64,000 nucleotides of DNA from Lolium rigidum. Taxonomy: Eukaryota; Streptophyta; Magnoliopsida; Poales; Poaceae. The stretch lies in the NCBI RefSeq assembly GCF_022539505.1, contig NC_061513.1, positions 354,063,696 to 354,127,695 on the forward strand, given 5' to 3'. Position 1 is the first letter of the stretch. The number at the start of each line of letters is the position of its first letter. Below are positions 10,108-22,900 of the stretch, piece by piece. Made by a program: the position numbers and the translations under genes. Below the pieces are notes generated by a model, which saw only the letters and a list, made by a program, of their open reading frames with translations, searched no databases and had not been told where the DNA came from.

Positions 10108-10257
10108 CGTAGCTACGAAAACAAATCATATATATATATATATATGTACCAACGTTAACATAAATTAAAAAATAAATTCACTACTTAGTCGGCGCCGGCA
10201 CTACCGTTTGGGGGGCGCCGGCACTACATACTTTATTTTGGGCCGGGGGCGCGGTGG

Positions 10258-10490
10258 CACTACATACTTACTAACTAACACTAACACTAACTAACTAATT
10301 TTTCACTAACACTAACACTAACACTAACTTTTTCACTAACACTAACACTAACTTTTTCACTAACACTAACACTAACAAACTAACTAATTTTTTATCTAAC
10401 ACTAACACTAACAAACTAATTTTTTCACTAACAAAAAAACTAACACTAACACTAGCTAGCAAACTAACACTAACACTAACACTAACAAAC
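10258..10490. repeat. Degenerate CACTAA/CTAACA hexamer array
   Basis: Blocks of actaacactaac alternate with short T-runs up to the assembly gap. The unit is not the plant telomere unit. It directly follows GC-rich repeats around ggcgccggcactac at 10190-10250 within the CACTA element. Confidence 0.85.
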
Positions 10491-10590
10491 NNNNNNNNNN
10501 NNNNNNNNNNNNNNNNNNNNNNNNNNNNNNNNNNNNNNNNNNNNNNNNNNNNNNNNNNNNNNNNNNNNNNNNNNNNNNNNNNNNNNNNNN
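10491..10590. other. Assembly gap (100 N)
   Basis: Exactly 100 undetermined bases mark a scaffold gap of unknown true size. The LTR to its right lacks its first 894 bases compared with its partner LTR. The missing LTR part, the rest of the CACTA element and possibly Copia sequence are probably hidden here. Confidence 0.95.
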
Positions 10591-11292
10591 TCGGATCCCA
10601 ACAAACACAACATGTAGCATTACAAATAGATGATCTTGATCATGATATGCAGCCCACAAGATCTAACATGATAGCACAATGAGGAGAAGACAACCATCTA
10701 GCTACTGCTATGGACCCATAGTCCATGGGTGGACTACTCACACATCGATCCGGAGGCGATCATGGCGATGAAGAGACCTCCGGGAGATGATTCCCCTCTC
10801 CGGCAGGGTGCCGGAGGCGATCTCCTGAATCCTCCGAGATGGGATTGGCGGCGGCGGCGTCTCTGTAAGGTCTTCCGTATCGTGGCTCTCGGTACTGGGG
10901 GTTTCGCGACGAAGGCTTTAAGTAGGCGGAAGGGCAGGTCAGGGGGCGTCACGAGGGGCCCACACAACAGGCCGGCGCGGCCAGGGCCTGGGCCGCGCCG
11001 CCCTGGCGTATCGCCGCCTCGTGGCCCCACTTCGTTTCCTCTCCGGACTTCTGGAAGCTTCGTGGAAAAATAGGACCCTGGGCGTTGATATCGTCCAATT
11101 CCGAGAATATTTCCTTACTAGGATTTCTGAAACCAAAAACACCAGAAAACAGCAACTGGCTCTTCGGCATCTCGTCAATAGGTTAGTGCCGGAAAATGCA
11201 CAATAATGACATATAATGTGTATAAAACATGTAGTATCATCATAAAAGTAGCATGGAACATAAGAAATTATAGATACGTTTGGGACGTATCA
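10591..11292 (-). repeat. Element 1, partial 3' LTR
   Basis: It matches 15673-16375 nearly base for base and ends (read on the minus strand) at the TGATACGTCCC terminus. Its start is lost in the assembly gap. Confidence 0.9.
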
Positions 11293-13855
11293 AGCATCCC
11301 CAAGCTTAGTTCCTACTCGCCCTCGAGTAGGTAAACGATAACAAAGATAATTTCTGAAGTGACATGCTATCATAATCTTGATCATACTATTGTAAAGCAT
11401 ATGAGATGAATGCAGTGATTCGAAGCAATGATGAAGATAATGAGTAAACAAATGAATCATATAGCAAAGACTTTTCATGAATAATACTTTCAAGATAAGC
11501 ATCAATAAGACTTGCATAAGAGTTACTCATAAAGCAATAAGTTCTTAGTAAAGGCATTGAAGCAACACAAAGGAAGATATAAGTTTCAGCGGTTGCTTTC
11601 AACTTCAACATATATATCTCATGGATAATTGTCAACACAAAGTAATATAACAAGTGCAATAGGTAAACATGTAAGAATCAATGCACACAGTTGACACAAG
11701 TGTTTGCTTCTGGGATATAAAGAATAGGTAAACTGACTCAACAATAAAGTAGAAGAATGACCCTTCGCAGAGGGAAGCATGGATTACTATTTTTGTGCTA
11801 GAGATTTTCATTTTGAAAACAAGAAACAATTTAGTAATAAAGCATATGTGTTATGTATAAGATATCCTATAAGTTGCAAGCCTCATGCATAGTATACCAA
11901 TAGTGCTCGCACCTTGTCCTAATTAGCTTGGATTAACACGGATTATCATTGCATAGCATATGTTTCAACCAAGTGTCACAAAGGGGTACCTCTATGCCGC
12001 CTGTACAAAGGTCTAAGGAGAAAGCTCGCATTGGATTTCTCGCTTTTGATTATTCTCAACTTAGACATCCATACCGGGACAACATAGACAACGGATAATG
12101 GACTCCTCTTTAATGCATAAGCATTCAACAACAAATTAATTTTCTCATAAGAGATTGAGGATTAGTTGTCCAAACTGAAACTTCCACCATGAATCATGGC
12201 TTTAGTTAGCGGCCCAATGTTCTTCTCTAACAGTATGCATACTCAAACCATTTGATCATGAAAATCGCCCTTACTTCAGACAAGACGAACATGCATAGCA
12301 ACTCACATGATATTCAACATAGGTGTAAAAGTTGATGGCATCCCCAAAAACATGGTTACCGCTCAACAAGCAACTTATTAAGAAATAAGACACATAAGTA
12401 CATATTCTTCACCACAATAGTTTTTAAGGCTATTTGTCCCATGAGCTATATATTGCAAAGACAAAGAATAGAATTTTTAAAGGTAGCACTCAAGTAATGT
12501 ACTTTGGAATGGCGGAGAAATACCATGTGGTAGGTAGGTATGGTGGACACAAATGGCATAGTATTTGGCTCAAGGATTTGGATGCACGAGAAGAATTCCT
12601 CTCAATACAAGGCTAGGCTAGCAAGGTTGTTTGAAGCAAACTCAAGTATAAAAGGTGCAGCAAAGCTCACATATGAACATATTGTAACTATTATAAGATT
12701 TTATATTGTCTCCTTGTTGTTCAAACACCTTAACCAGAAAATATCTAGACTCTAGAGATCAATCATGCAAACCAAATTTTAACAAGCTCTATGTAGTTAT
12801 TCATTAATGGGTACAAGGTACATGATGCAAGAGCTTAAACATGATCTATATGAGCACAACAATTGCCAAGTATCACATTATTCAAGACATTATACCATTT
12901 ACCACATGCGGCATTTTCCGTTTCCAACCATATAACAATGAATGAAATAGTCCAACTTTCGCAATGAACATTAAAGATAAAGCTAATAACATATTTGTTC
13001 ATACGAAACAGCGGAGCGTGTCTCTCTCCCAAACAAAGAATGCTAGGATCCGATTTTATTCAAACAAAAACAAAAACAAAAACAAACGGACGCTCCAAGT
13101 AAAGCACATAAGATGTGACGGAATAAAAATATAGTTTCACTAGAGGTGACCTGATAAGTTGTCGATGAAGAAGGGATGCCTTGGGCATCCCCAAGCTTAG
13201 ACGCTTGGGTCTTCTTAAAATATGCAGGGATGAAGCACGGGGGCATCCCCAAGCTTAGACTTTTCACTCTTCTTGATCATATTGTATCATCCTCCTCTCT
13301 TGACCCTTGAAAACTTCCTCCACACCAAACTCAAAACAAACTCATTAGAGGGTCAGTGCATAATTCATATGTTCAGAGGTGCATAATCATTCTTAACACT
13401 TCTGGACATTGCACAAAGCTACTGAAAGTTAATGGAACAAAGAAATCCATCAAACATAGCAAAACAGGCAATGCGAAATAAAAGGCAGAATCTGTCAAAA
13501 CAGAACAGTCCGTAAAGACGATTTTTGTAGAGGCACAAGACTTGCTCAGATGAAAATTTCCAAATTGAATGAAAGTTGCGTACATATCTGAGGATCACGC
13601 ACGTAAATTGGCAGATTTTTATAAATTTTCTACAGAGACTACTGCTCAAATTCGTGACAGCAAGAAATCTGTTCCTGCGCAGCAATCCAAATCTAGTATT
13701 GACTTTACTATCAAAGACTTTACTTGGCACAACAATGCATTAAAATAAATATAAGGAGAGTTTGCTACAGTAGTAACAACTTCCAAGACTCAAATATAAA
13801 ACAAAAGTGCAGAAGTAAAATACTGGGTTGTCTCCCATAAGCGCATTTCTTTAAC
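11293..13855 (-). other. Element 1 non-coding 3' internal region
   Basis: No coding frame with motifs is found. The segment is the inverted homologue of 33776-36750 in element 2, apart from a MITE inserted there. The motif gcatccccaagcttag (plus strand) occurs at 11294-11309, 13185-13200 and 13243-13258. The first of these abuts the LTR and is the polypurine tract. Confidence 0.8.
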
Positions 13856-13986
13856 GCCTTTCAGCTAGGCGCAGAAAGTGTGTATCAAGTATTATCAAGA
13901 GATGAAGCATCAACAGGGGGGTTTGGAGCTTTCTCAACTATGCATTTTATCTTATCTATGTAAGTTTCAGAGGCTCCTTTTTCATT

Positions 13987-14530
13987 CTACTTAGGCTTGC
14001 TATCCTCATCAAACAAATTTTCGGGAACAAGCCAACCATACTTATTTTCTAGAGCTTCATGCATTCCTAGGAGCTTACAAGGTATTGTTGTCTTAATCTC
14101 CCCACCATCATTAACATTATTAGTGTACCTTATTCTATCCATGTCCATCTTTTCAAGGGTACTAGCAAAGTTGGTATAAGAGCCAAGCATCTTATATTTA
14201 ATAAAGACCTTTCTAGCCTCTCTTGCTATACCACCAAATTCTTTAAGAAGGGTTTCTAAAACAAAATCTTTCTTTTCTCCCTCTTCCATATCACCGAGTG
14301 TAAGAAACATATGTTGAATTATAGGATTGAGATTAACAAATTTAGTTTCCAACATGTGTACTAAAGAAGCAACAGCAATTTCATAAGTAGGAGCAAGTTC
14401 TACCAAGTGTCTATCTTCAAAATCTTCAGCTGTACTAACATGAGTGAAAAAAATCTTCTATATTATCTCTCCCAATGATAGACCCACGTCCTACCGGTAT
14501 GTCTTTTAGAGTGTACTTAGGAGGAAACAT
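13987..14530 (-). pseudogene. Element 1 single ORF, unknown protein
   Basis: An ATG at 14530 opens MFPPKYTLKDIPVGRG. The frame breaks in an A-run at about 14443-14450 and continues in another frame to a stop at 13987, for about 180 residues in all. The second part contains LVHMLETKFVNLNPI and KFGG-like FGGIAREARKVFIKYKMLG. It is helical and charged with no zinc knuckle or catalytic motif. It is not similar to the gag of element 2 by eye. It may be a packaging or regulatory protein of a non-autonomous family; this is unknown. Confidence 0.5.
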
Positions 14531-14749
14531 GATGAAATAAACAAAACATAAATAAAGTAAACGCGAGTAACTAATTTTTTTTGTGTTTTCGATATAGAGA
14601 ACAAGACAGTAAAGTAAAACTAGCAACTAATTTTTTTGTATTTTTGATATAAAGAGCAAACAAAGCAGTAAATAAAATAAAGTAAAGCAAGACAAAAACA
14701 AAGTAAAGAGATTGGAAGTGGGAGACTCCCCTTGCAGCGTGTCTTGATC

Positions 14750-14767
14750 TCCCCGGCAACGGCGCCA
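14750..14767 (-). other. Element 1 primer binding site
   Basis: On the minus strand it reads TGGCGCCGTTGCCGGGGA, about 11 bases after the 5' LTR end. Element 2 has the same string at the equivalent place (28072-28089). Confidence 0.75.
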
Positions 14768-14778
14768 GAAAAAGAGCT

Positions 14779-16375
14779 TGATTGCGTGTAATACACACGT
14801 CCGTTGGGAACCCCAAGAGGAAGGTGTGATGCGCACATCAGCAAGTTTTCCCTCAGTAAGAAACCAAGGTTATCGAACCAGTAGGAGTCAAGAAGCACGT
14901 TGAAGGTTGATGGTGGCGGAGTGTAGTGCGGCGCAACACTAGGGATTCCGGCGCCAACGTGGAACCTGCACAACACAATCAAAGTACTTTGCCCCAACAT
15001 AACAGTGAGGTTGACAATCTCACCGGCTTGCTGTAAACAAAGGATTAGATGTATAGTGTGGATGATGATGATTGTTTGCGAAAAACAATAAAGAACAATT
15101 GCAGTAGATTGTATTTCAGATGTAAAGAATAGGACCGGGGTCCACAGTTCACTAGTGGTGTCTCTCCCATAAGATAAACAGATGTTGGGTGAACAAATTA
15201 CAGTTGGGCAATTGACAAATAAAGAAGGCATAACAATGCACATACATATATCATGATGAGTACTATGAGATTTAATCAGGGCATTACGACAAAGTACATA
15301 GACCGCTATCCAGCATGCATCTATGCCTAAAAAGTCCACCTTCAGGTTATCATCCGAACCCCCTCCAGTATTAAGTTGCAAACAACAGACAATTGCATTA
15401 ACTATGGTGCGTAATGTAATCAACGCAAATATCCTTGGAAAAAGCATCGATGTTTTATCCCTAGTGGCAACAGCACATCCACAACCTTAGAACTTGCTGT
15501 CACTGTCCCAGATTTAATGGAGGCATGAACCCACTATCGAGCATAAATACTCCCTCTTGGAGTCAGAAGTATCAACTTGGCCAGTGCCTCTACTAGCAAC
15601 GGAGAGCATGCAAGAACATAAATAACATATATGATAGATTGATAATCAACATGACATAGTATTCAATATTCATCGGATCCCAACAAACACAACATGTAGC
15701 ATTACAAATAGATGATCTTGATCATGATAGGCAGCTCACAAGATCTAACATGATAGCACAATGAGGAGAAGACAACCATCTAGCTACTGCTATGGACCCA
15801 TAGTCTAGGGGTGGACTACTCACACATTGATCCGGAGGCGATCATGGCGATGAAGAGACCTCCGGGAGATGATTCCCCTCTCCGGCAGGGTGCCGGAGGC
15901 GATCTCCTGAATCCCCCGAGATGGGATTGGCGGCGGCGGCGTCTCTGTAAGGTCTTCCGTACCGTGGCTCTCGGTACTGGGGGTTTCGCGACGAAGGCTT
16001 TAAGTAGGCGGAAGGGCAGGTCAGGGGGCGTCACGAGGGGCCCACACAACAGGCCGGCGCGGCCAGGGCCTGGGCCGCACCGCCCTGGCGTGTCGCCGCC
16101 TCGTGGCCCCACTTCGTTTCCTCTCCGGACTTCTGGAAGCTTCGTGGGAAAATAGGACCCTGGGCGTTGATTTCGTCCAATCCCGAGAATATTTCCTTAC
16201 TAGGATTTCTGAAACCAAAAACAGCAGAAAACAGCAACTGGCTCTTCGGCATCTCGTCAATAGGTTAGTGCCGGAAAATGCATAATAATGACATATAATG
16301 TGTATATAACATGTGAGTATCATCATAAAAGTAGCATGGAACATAAGAAATTATAGATACGTTTGGGACGTATCA
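14779..16375 (-). repeat. Element 1, 5' LTR
   Basis: The 1,597-bp LTR is bounded by TG...CA. The minus-strand start is TGATACGTCCCAAACGTATC at 16375 and the end is acacgcaatca at 14779. A TATA-like tacttaaag lies at 15998-16006 (minus). Its first part resembles the LTR start of element 2, then they diverge. Confidence 0.9.
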
Positions 16376-16891
16376 AATATCTATCTTTCTTTTGGTATCT
16401 TCTTTGTGGTTCATTTGGTTGCTTGCTTCATTTGTTGAAGCTTCTTGACTTTGTTATCTTTTTGCAATCTTTGATCCTATCTATAGTGTTATTTCTTCCG
16501 AATATTCGTCATTGGATACGTGCATTTGATTCCACTCAAATTATGAGAAATGCACACGCTATGGAGGAACTCTCACTATATTGGCCTTCTAAAATTTTCA
16601 CCCATTTCGGCAATTGGTGCCAATGGGGGAGAAGTTTGGAGGGTTTAAGGGAATTTGGTTATGTCTTTGCTTTGTGCTTAAGCATGTGCCTTTATTGCAT
16701 TGCATCTTGTTGCTTTGCATAGTTGAATATTTAGAGGAAACTCCACTAGGCTTTGAATGCCAATATATGCAATGAAAGTCAAGATCATTCAAACATGCAT
16801 ATATTGTGGGAGAGTTTGCTCTATATATTCAACTTGTTTCTTACTTAACCCTCTCAAAGAGATTGTCATCAATTACCAAAATGGGGGAGAT
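16376..16891 (+). mobile_element. 3' internal end of a Copia-type element
   Basis: Non-coding sequence ends in the polypurine tract aaaatgggggaga directly before the LTR at 16892. Its left side was cut by insertion of element 1. No protein motifs are seen in this 0.5 kb. Confidence 0.65.
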
Positions 16892-19200
16892 TGAAAGTGC
16901 ATGGAGCACCCATGTGTGGTTTTGGTAGTTAATGACAATCCATATGGACTAATGTTTGCATTGAGTTATATTTGTAGGAGTTGTCCATAGGCAATGCTTG
17001 AACCATATGTTGGCTTCAAGATTGCAATAAGGAGGAAATGAAGAAGAACAAGTGTCAAGTATGTCTTGAAGATGAAGATGAAGTGAGCTCTCAAGGTTAA
17101 CTTCAAGACATCAACGAAATGAAGTGCAAGCTCAAGATGAGCCAACTCGAAGAGATCATAAGCTTGAAGCTTGCCATGAAGAAATGAAGTGCAAGTTCAA
17201 GATGAGCCATCTCGAAGAGATCCTTTGCTTGACTCTTGCCATCCATATGGTGATCATGGATATGTGAAGATGCGCCAAAGAAGAAGCCCTCGCATGGTGG
17301 ATTATGGGGGAGCAATCCACAAGACTTCGTCAAGCAAGCACAATCAAGAAAGGCGTTCCATCTTGTTGCGGTCAAGATCGTCATCATCGAGCTCAAGTGG
17401 AATGCGCAAGTATAAGGTTTGCTCTTGATAGGGTTTCTTCCTCACCGGTCTCATAATGTAGTTGGAGACCGGTTTATAGTTTAGTTGTTGTACTATCAAG
17501 AGGGCTCTCGAGTGAGTAACTCGATCGTATCCTTCGGAGAGCTCAAACATTTGCATCCTTGCATCATCTTTCTTGGTTGTTCTTTGGATCTTATCCATGT
17601 GATATTTTATAGCTTGTGCTTATTCTCATGACAAGCTCTAGTTCATCAAGAATGGTTTTTGCACGGGCAACTTGTTGCATTTTCAAGGTTGGAGGTTTTT
17701 ACCGGTATGTCTTTTTTAGATAGGTCAAACCTTTCATCATTTGTTTCTATCCTACATAGTTTTATTATGATGGTTCCCTGCATGATCTTGTAGAGCTTGT
17801 TCCTAGCTTTAAAACAAGCCCAAGATCATCAAAATCGGAGTTTGGATGCTAAAGTTATGCCCGTTTCAGTTTGATGTTTCTGCCAGTTTCCAGGGGGCGG
17901 ATATTCCGGCCCAAGTTTGGGGCGGATAATACGGCTCCCCCGAAAAATCCAGCCTCTGGGAAAATCTAGCCAAAAATCCGGCCAAATATCCGGCCCCCTT
18001 CCAGGGGCATGTTTTTTCTGGTCCTTAGCCGTTTTTCGGGGGCCGGATATTTTGCAAATATCCGGCCCGGAAAATCCGGCCTGAGCATACCCAAACGGTC
18101 ATATTTCGATGGGAGGGGTATTTAAGCACCCCTTCTTCCTCCTTGGGCTGGTTGGTTCACTCTCTCTCTTCTCCCCTCCATTGTTGTCCTTCAAAGCTTG
18201 CCCTAGTTCTTGATTCCTCCCATGATTCTTGCATATTCTTGAGGGAAAAGAGAGAGGAGATCTAGATCTACATCTTGACCAATCAATTCCCTCTCTTTGT
18301 GAGTGGACTCCTCTAGATCTAGATCTTGGAGAATTTTGTGTTCTCCTCTTTGTTCTTCCTCTCTTATTCCCCCAATAGCTTTTGTAGCTTTGTTGGAATT
18401 TGAGAGAGAAGGACTTGAGAATCTTTGTGGTGTTCTTGCCATTGCGTTTGGTGCATCAGTTTGAGTTCTCCACGGCGATTCGTGGTGGTGAAAGCAAGAA
18501 GGTTGTTACTCTTGGGTTCTTGGAACCCTAGACGGATTCTAGGCCTTTGTGGCGATTTGTTGGGAGCCTCCAATTAAGTTGTGGAAGTGTGCCCCAACCT
18601 TTGTGTAAGTCCCGGTTTCCGCCTCGAAGGAAATCCCTTAGTGGAACCGTGACCTAGGCCTTTGTGGCGAGGGTCACCGGAGATTTAGGTGAGGCGCTTT
18701 CGTGGCGTTCGGTGTGTGGTGTGAGTACCGCATCTTGGGGTGAGGCCTTTGTGGCATTGGTGTGCATCGAGCAACCACACCTCAAGGTGAGCCTCTTGTG
18801 GCGTTCGGGAGCACTAAGCCACCGCACCTCTCCACCGGAGATTAGCACTCGAAAGAGTGTGAACTTCGGGATAAATCATCGTCTCCCGCGTGCCTCGGTT
18901 ATCTCTATACCCGAGCTCTTTACTTATGCACTTTACCTTGTGATAGCCATCGTGCTTGAAGTTATATATATCTTGCTATCACATACTTGCTTGTATTGCT
19001 TAGCATAAGTTGTTGGTGCACATAGATGAACCATTGCTTAGAATAAGTTGTTGGTGCACATAGGTGAACCATAGTATATAGGCTCTGGGCTTGACAAAGT
19101 AAACGCTATCTTTATTCCGCATTTGTTAAGCCCATCTCGTAAAAGTTTTAAATATCCTATTCACCCCCCCCCCCCTCTAGGCGACATCTCTGTCCTTTCA
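16892..19200 (+). repeat. Copia-type LTR
   Basis: The 2,309-bp LTR runs from TGAAAGTGCATGG to GTCCTTTCA, with TG...CA ends. A TATA box tatttaag lies at 18119-18126, followed by a CT-rich leader. A run of 13 C lies near the 3' end (about 19163-19175). It has a polypurine tract on its left and a tRNA-iMet primer site on its right, so internal sequence flanks it on both sides. Confidence 0.8.
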
Positions 19201-19202
19201 AT

Positions 19203-19214
19203 TGGTATCAGAGC
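19203..19214 (+). other. Primer binding site (tRNA-iMet type)
   Basis: TGGTATCAGAGC is the classical plant initiator-Met-tRNA complementary site. It lies two bases after the Copia LTR. Confidence 0.9.
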
Positions 19215-19995
19215 AAGGTCTCTCATTCTTAGGCTTCACCGCCTTGAGAGTAAAGCATGTTGGTGCATCAACAATAAATTCGTCGGAGACCTTGTGGTGA
19301 GACTTGGTCTCCAACACGGTATTATTACTGACAATGGCAGAAACTTTGCGGATGGGGAATTGAATGAGTATTTCAGTGACGTTGTGATCCAGTTAGATCT
19401 TACATTTGTGGCCCACCCATGGTCCAATGGGCAGGTTGAATGAACCAACATCTTATGTTGAGCAGAATCAAACCCAGACTCGAAGCACCGATGCGTCGCA
19501 CCGCAGGAGCTTGGGCAGAGGAGTTGCCATCTGCACTACGAAGCTTGCGCACAAATCCAAATATATCACCATGATTCATGCCATTTTTATGGTATATGGA
19601 GCAGAAGCTGTTGTACCAACCAATATACTCCATGATTCACCACGAGATTCAGCCTACAAAGAGTAAGATGATGACGACGCAAAACACTTATCTATGGACA
19701 TGTTAGGATAGATATTTGGCAGACCAAAGATCCACCATGTACCAGCCGAAACTGCAATGCTATCATAGCCATTGTGTTCGACAATGCTCGTTTAATTAAG
19801 GAAGGAGATTTGGTGCTACGAATCAAACAGGTAAAGACTCACAAGCTAGCTTGACCATGGGAAGTACGTTTTGTCATGAGCAAAGCACTGCACAATGGAT
19901 CCTACTACCTTTTAGATATTCGGGAAGTAGGAGATAGACCCATGAATTTCCACAAGAGAACAAAGAGGGAAGATCCGAGTGATATTTATGATGAA

Positions 19996-22900
19996 GACAA
20001 GAACAACAACCACCTGGATAGGCGCATGATGGGTCGCTTTAGGCGCTGCATCAACGACCTCGCTCTTAAGGAGGTTTACCTGAGCGGCCGGCGATACACA
20101 TGGACCAACGGGCAGGATCCTCCGACGCTCGTCCTCCTCGACCGAGTGCTGTGCAATTTCGACTGGGAGGAGCTTGCTGGTGAGTGCAGCCTTCGCTGCC
20201 TCGCATCTGTTGTCTCCGACCACAGCCCCCTGCTGCTGGACTGCTCCCCCTCGCCACCGGTGCACCGCCGCTTCCACTTCGAGGAGTTTTGGATTCGCCT
20301 TCAGGGCTTCCAGGAAGTGGTTGCGGAGGCCTGGGCCTCGGTGGGCTGCGCTGACCCCTTTGAGCGGCTCATGCTGCGCCTCCAGGCGACCGCCAGAAGG
20401 CTCACAAGTTGGGCCGCCAAGCTGGTGGGGAACGTGCGCCACAAGCTGGCCATTTGCAGGGAGCTTATCTTACGATTCGACAAAGCCCGCGAGGACAGGA
20501 CTCTTACGCCGCATGGGATTTGGCTGCACAAGGTGCTGAAGCTATCCCACCTTGGGTATGCTTCCCTCGAGCGCACGATTGCTAGGCAAAGGGCTCGGAT
20601 TGCCAACCTTAGGGATGGCGACGCGAATACGGCATTCTTTCACCAGCAATGCTCCTACCGCCGTCACAAGAATCGCATTCACAGCTTCTTGGTGGGAGAC
20701 CGGGTGATTGACCAGCCGGCGAGAGATGGCGGAGGCGGCTTTTGCCCACTTTGACGCCCTCATTGGCTCGACGGCTGACCGCGACCGCACCCCGAACCTT
20801 GAGCATCCGATCGACCCCGCCGCGGACCTTGCCGAGCTTGACGAGCCGTTCACGGACGACGAGATATGGGCTGCTGTCAAGCGCCTTCCTGCACGTAAGG
20901 CGCCGAGGTCCCGACGGATTCACCGCTGAATTCCTCCGGGCCTGCCGGCCCCCGGTCAAGCACGATGTTTTGGCTGTCTTCCGAGCAGCTGAACGAGCTC
21001 CGGGGCAGGGGCTTCCATAAGCTCAACCAGGCCCTGCTTACCTTGCTGCCGAAACGCCCGGATGCCGAGACCCTTGGCGACTACCGCCCCATCAGCCTCG
21101 TGCACCTCATCGGCAAGGTTGCAACGAAAGTGCTGTCGCTGCGCTTAGCACCAAAGCTCGACCGCCTTGTCAGCAAGAACCAGAACGCATTCATTGGTGG
21201 GCGTAGTCTCCATGACAATTTTGTTCTTGTCCGACAGTCCATGCGACAGCTACACCAGCTGCGGGCGCCGAGAGTGCTGTTGAAGCTCGATCTTGCCAAA
21301 GCGTTCGACACCATCTCCTGGGCCTTCTTGTTCGACGTCCTTCGGAGGTACGGGTTCGGCGCCAAGTTCTTGGACTGGCTCGCGGTACTCCTTTCCTCTG
21401 CGAGCACGCGAGTGTTGGTCAATGGATGCCCTGGGCCACCAATATGGCATCGCCGGGGACTGCGGCAAGGCGACCCCCTGTCGCCGCAGCTGTTCGTCCT
21501 GGCCGTTGACGCCCTTGGGCGGCTGATTATGCAAGCTGTCGACGCCGGAATCCTGCAAGCGCTGCACCCGACCAAGAGGATTCCGGTGGTTTCCCTATAT
21601 GCCGACGATGTGGTGATGTTTTGCCATCCAACTAGGGAAGATACCGGCGCTGTGAGGGCGATCCTGCACCTCTTTGGTCGAGCCTCTGGGCTCCTGGTAA
21701 ACTACGGTAAAAGCTCCGCCACTATGCTCAACTGCGAGCCCAACGACAACGCGGTGACTACGGCTACCCTGGGATGCCAGCTTGCTGAGCTGCCACTGAC
21801 CTACCTTGGCATACCGCTCACGCTCCGCCGCCCTACCCGCGCACAGATGCTGCCGCTGGTCAACAAAACTGCAGCCAAGCTTCCCACTTGGAAGTCTAGA
21901 CTCATGGACCGCTCGGGGAGGCTCGTCCTTGTCAAGTCTGTGCTTGCAGCGATCCCTCTACATCAAATCCTTGTGCTGCAGCCGCCAAAGTGCATCTTGA
22001 AGCTTCTCGAGAAGATCCGAGAGAGGCTTCCCGTGGGACGGCCGCGCTGAGGCCAACGGTGGGCATTGCCACGTCAACTGGCGTGCGGTGTGCATGCCTC
22101 TATCCCTTGGAGGCCTAGGTGTCCAGGATATGGAGAGGGCTGGGCTCGCGCTTCGGATGCGGTGGCTTTGGTACAGCAGAACGGACCAAGACAGAGCATG
22201 GACAGGGCTTGAGCTGCAATTCTCGCGCCGAGAACGAGCCTGTTCTTTGCCTCGACGCATATGATCGCGGGCGACGGACGCCTTGGGAGATTCTGGGAAG
22301 ACAGATGGATTGCCGGTCGCTCCGTCAGCCAAATTGCCCCTGAGCTCTACGCTTGCATCCCTAAAAGACGTCGGAAGGCAACCTCCATCAGAGATGGGCT
22401 GATCGACCACAGTTGGGCGCGCGACATCCATGGCGTGCTTGGTCTCCAGGAGTTGGGCCAGTACCTTATGCTCTGGACACAGGTGGAGGCGACTGTCCTC
22501 ACTGACCAACCTGATCAGCTCGTCTGGCGATGGAGCGCAAACGGTGTCTACACGGCGAAATCCTGCTACCGGAGCACTTTTCAGGGGTCCAGGGCCTGCC
22601 CGGCCTGGAAGCTGCTGTGAAAAACTTGGGCACCTCCACGCGTCAAATTTTTCCACTGGCTGGCTAACAAGGACCGGTGCTGGACAGCGGAGCGACTACG
22701 ACGGCGTGGGCTGCAGCACCATCCTCGGTGCCTGCTATGCGACCAAGAGCCCGAGTCCATGCGTCACCTCACCTTGGCTTGCCCCTTCGCTAGGCAGGTC
22801 CGGTACGATACCCTGTCCTGGCTGCGGCTCCCTTGTCGACCCCCTGACAACGAGCCTACCCTCCACGAATGGTGGATCTCTGCGAGACAGCACACGCCGA

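Larger units (their letters stand above)
5303..10490 (-). mobile_element. CACTA (En/Spm-type) transposon, left end and gene region
   Basis: The terminus CACTAGTAGAAAAAGGGGC starts at 5303 and is preceded by aca as a possible 3-bp target site. The first 150 bp hold several small inverted repeats around cccggttc and gaaccggg, typical subterminal repeats. A decayed multi-exon gene on the minus strand fills 5745-10107. The right terminus is not visible: the element runs into a hexamer repeat and an assembly gap at 10491. Confidence 0.8.
10591..16375 (-). mobile_element. Element 1: small non-autonomous LTR retrotransposon
   Basis: In minus orientation it consists of a 5' LTR (14779-16375), PBS (14750-14767), an internal region of 3.5 kb with one short coding frame, a polypurine tract (11294-11309) and a partial 3' LTR (10591-11292). 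No reverse transcriptase, integrase or typical gag is seen, so it would depend on another element. The 3' LTR is cut by the gap, so the TSD cannot be checked; the right flank is aatat. By hand I count about 15 substitutions across the 702 shared LTR bases, suggesting a fairly young insertion. Confidence 0.85.

Noticed and set aside
10258..10490. Interstitial telomere
   Set aside because: The unit is CACTAA/CTAACA, not the plant heptamer, and it sits within CACTA sequence.
10456..10659. Reading frame across the N gap
   Set aside because: It is an artefact of undetermined bases and the hexamer array.
10734..11073. Open frames repeated at 10729-11073 and 15811-16155
   Set aside because: They are identical LTR parts of element 1; no coding motif and not under an ATG in the transcript sense.
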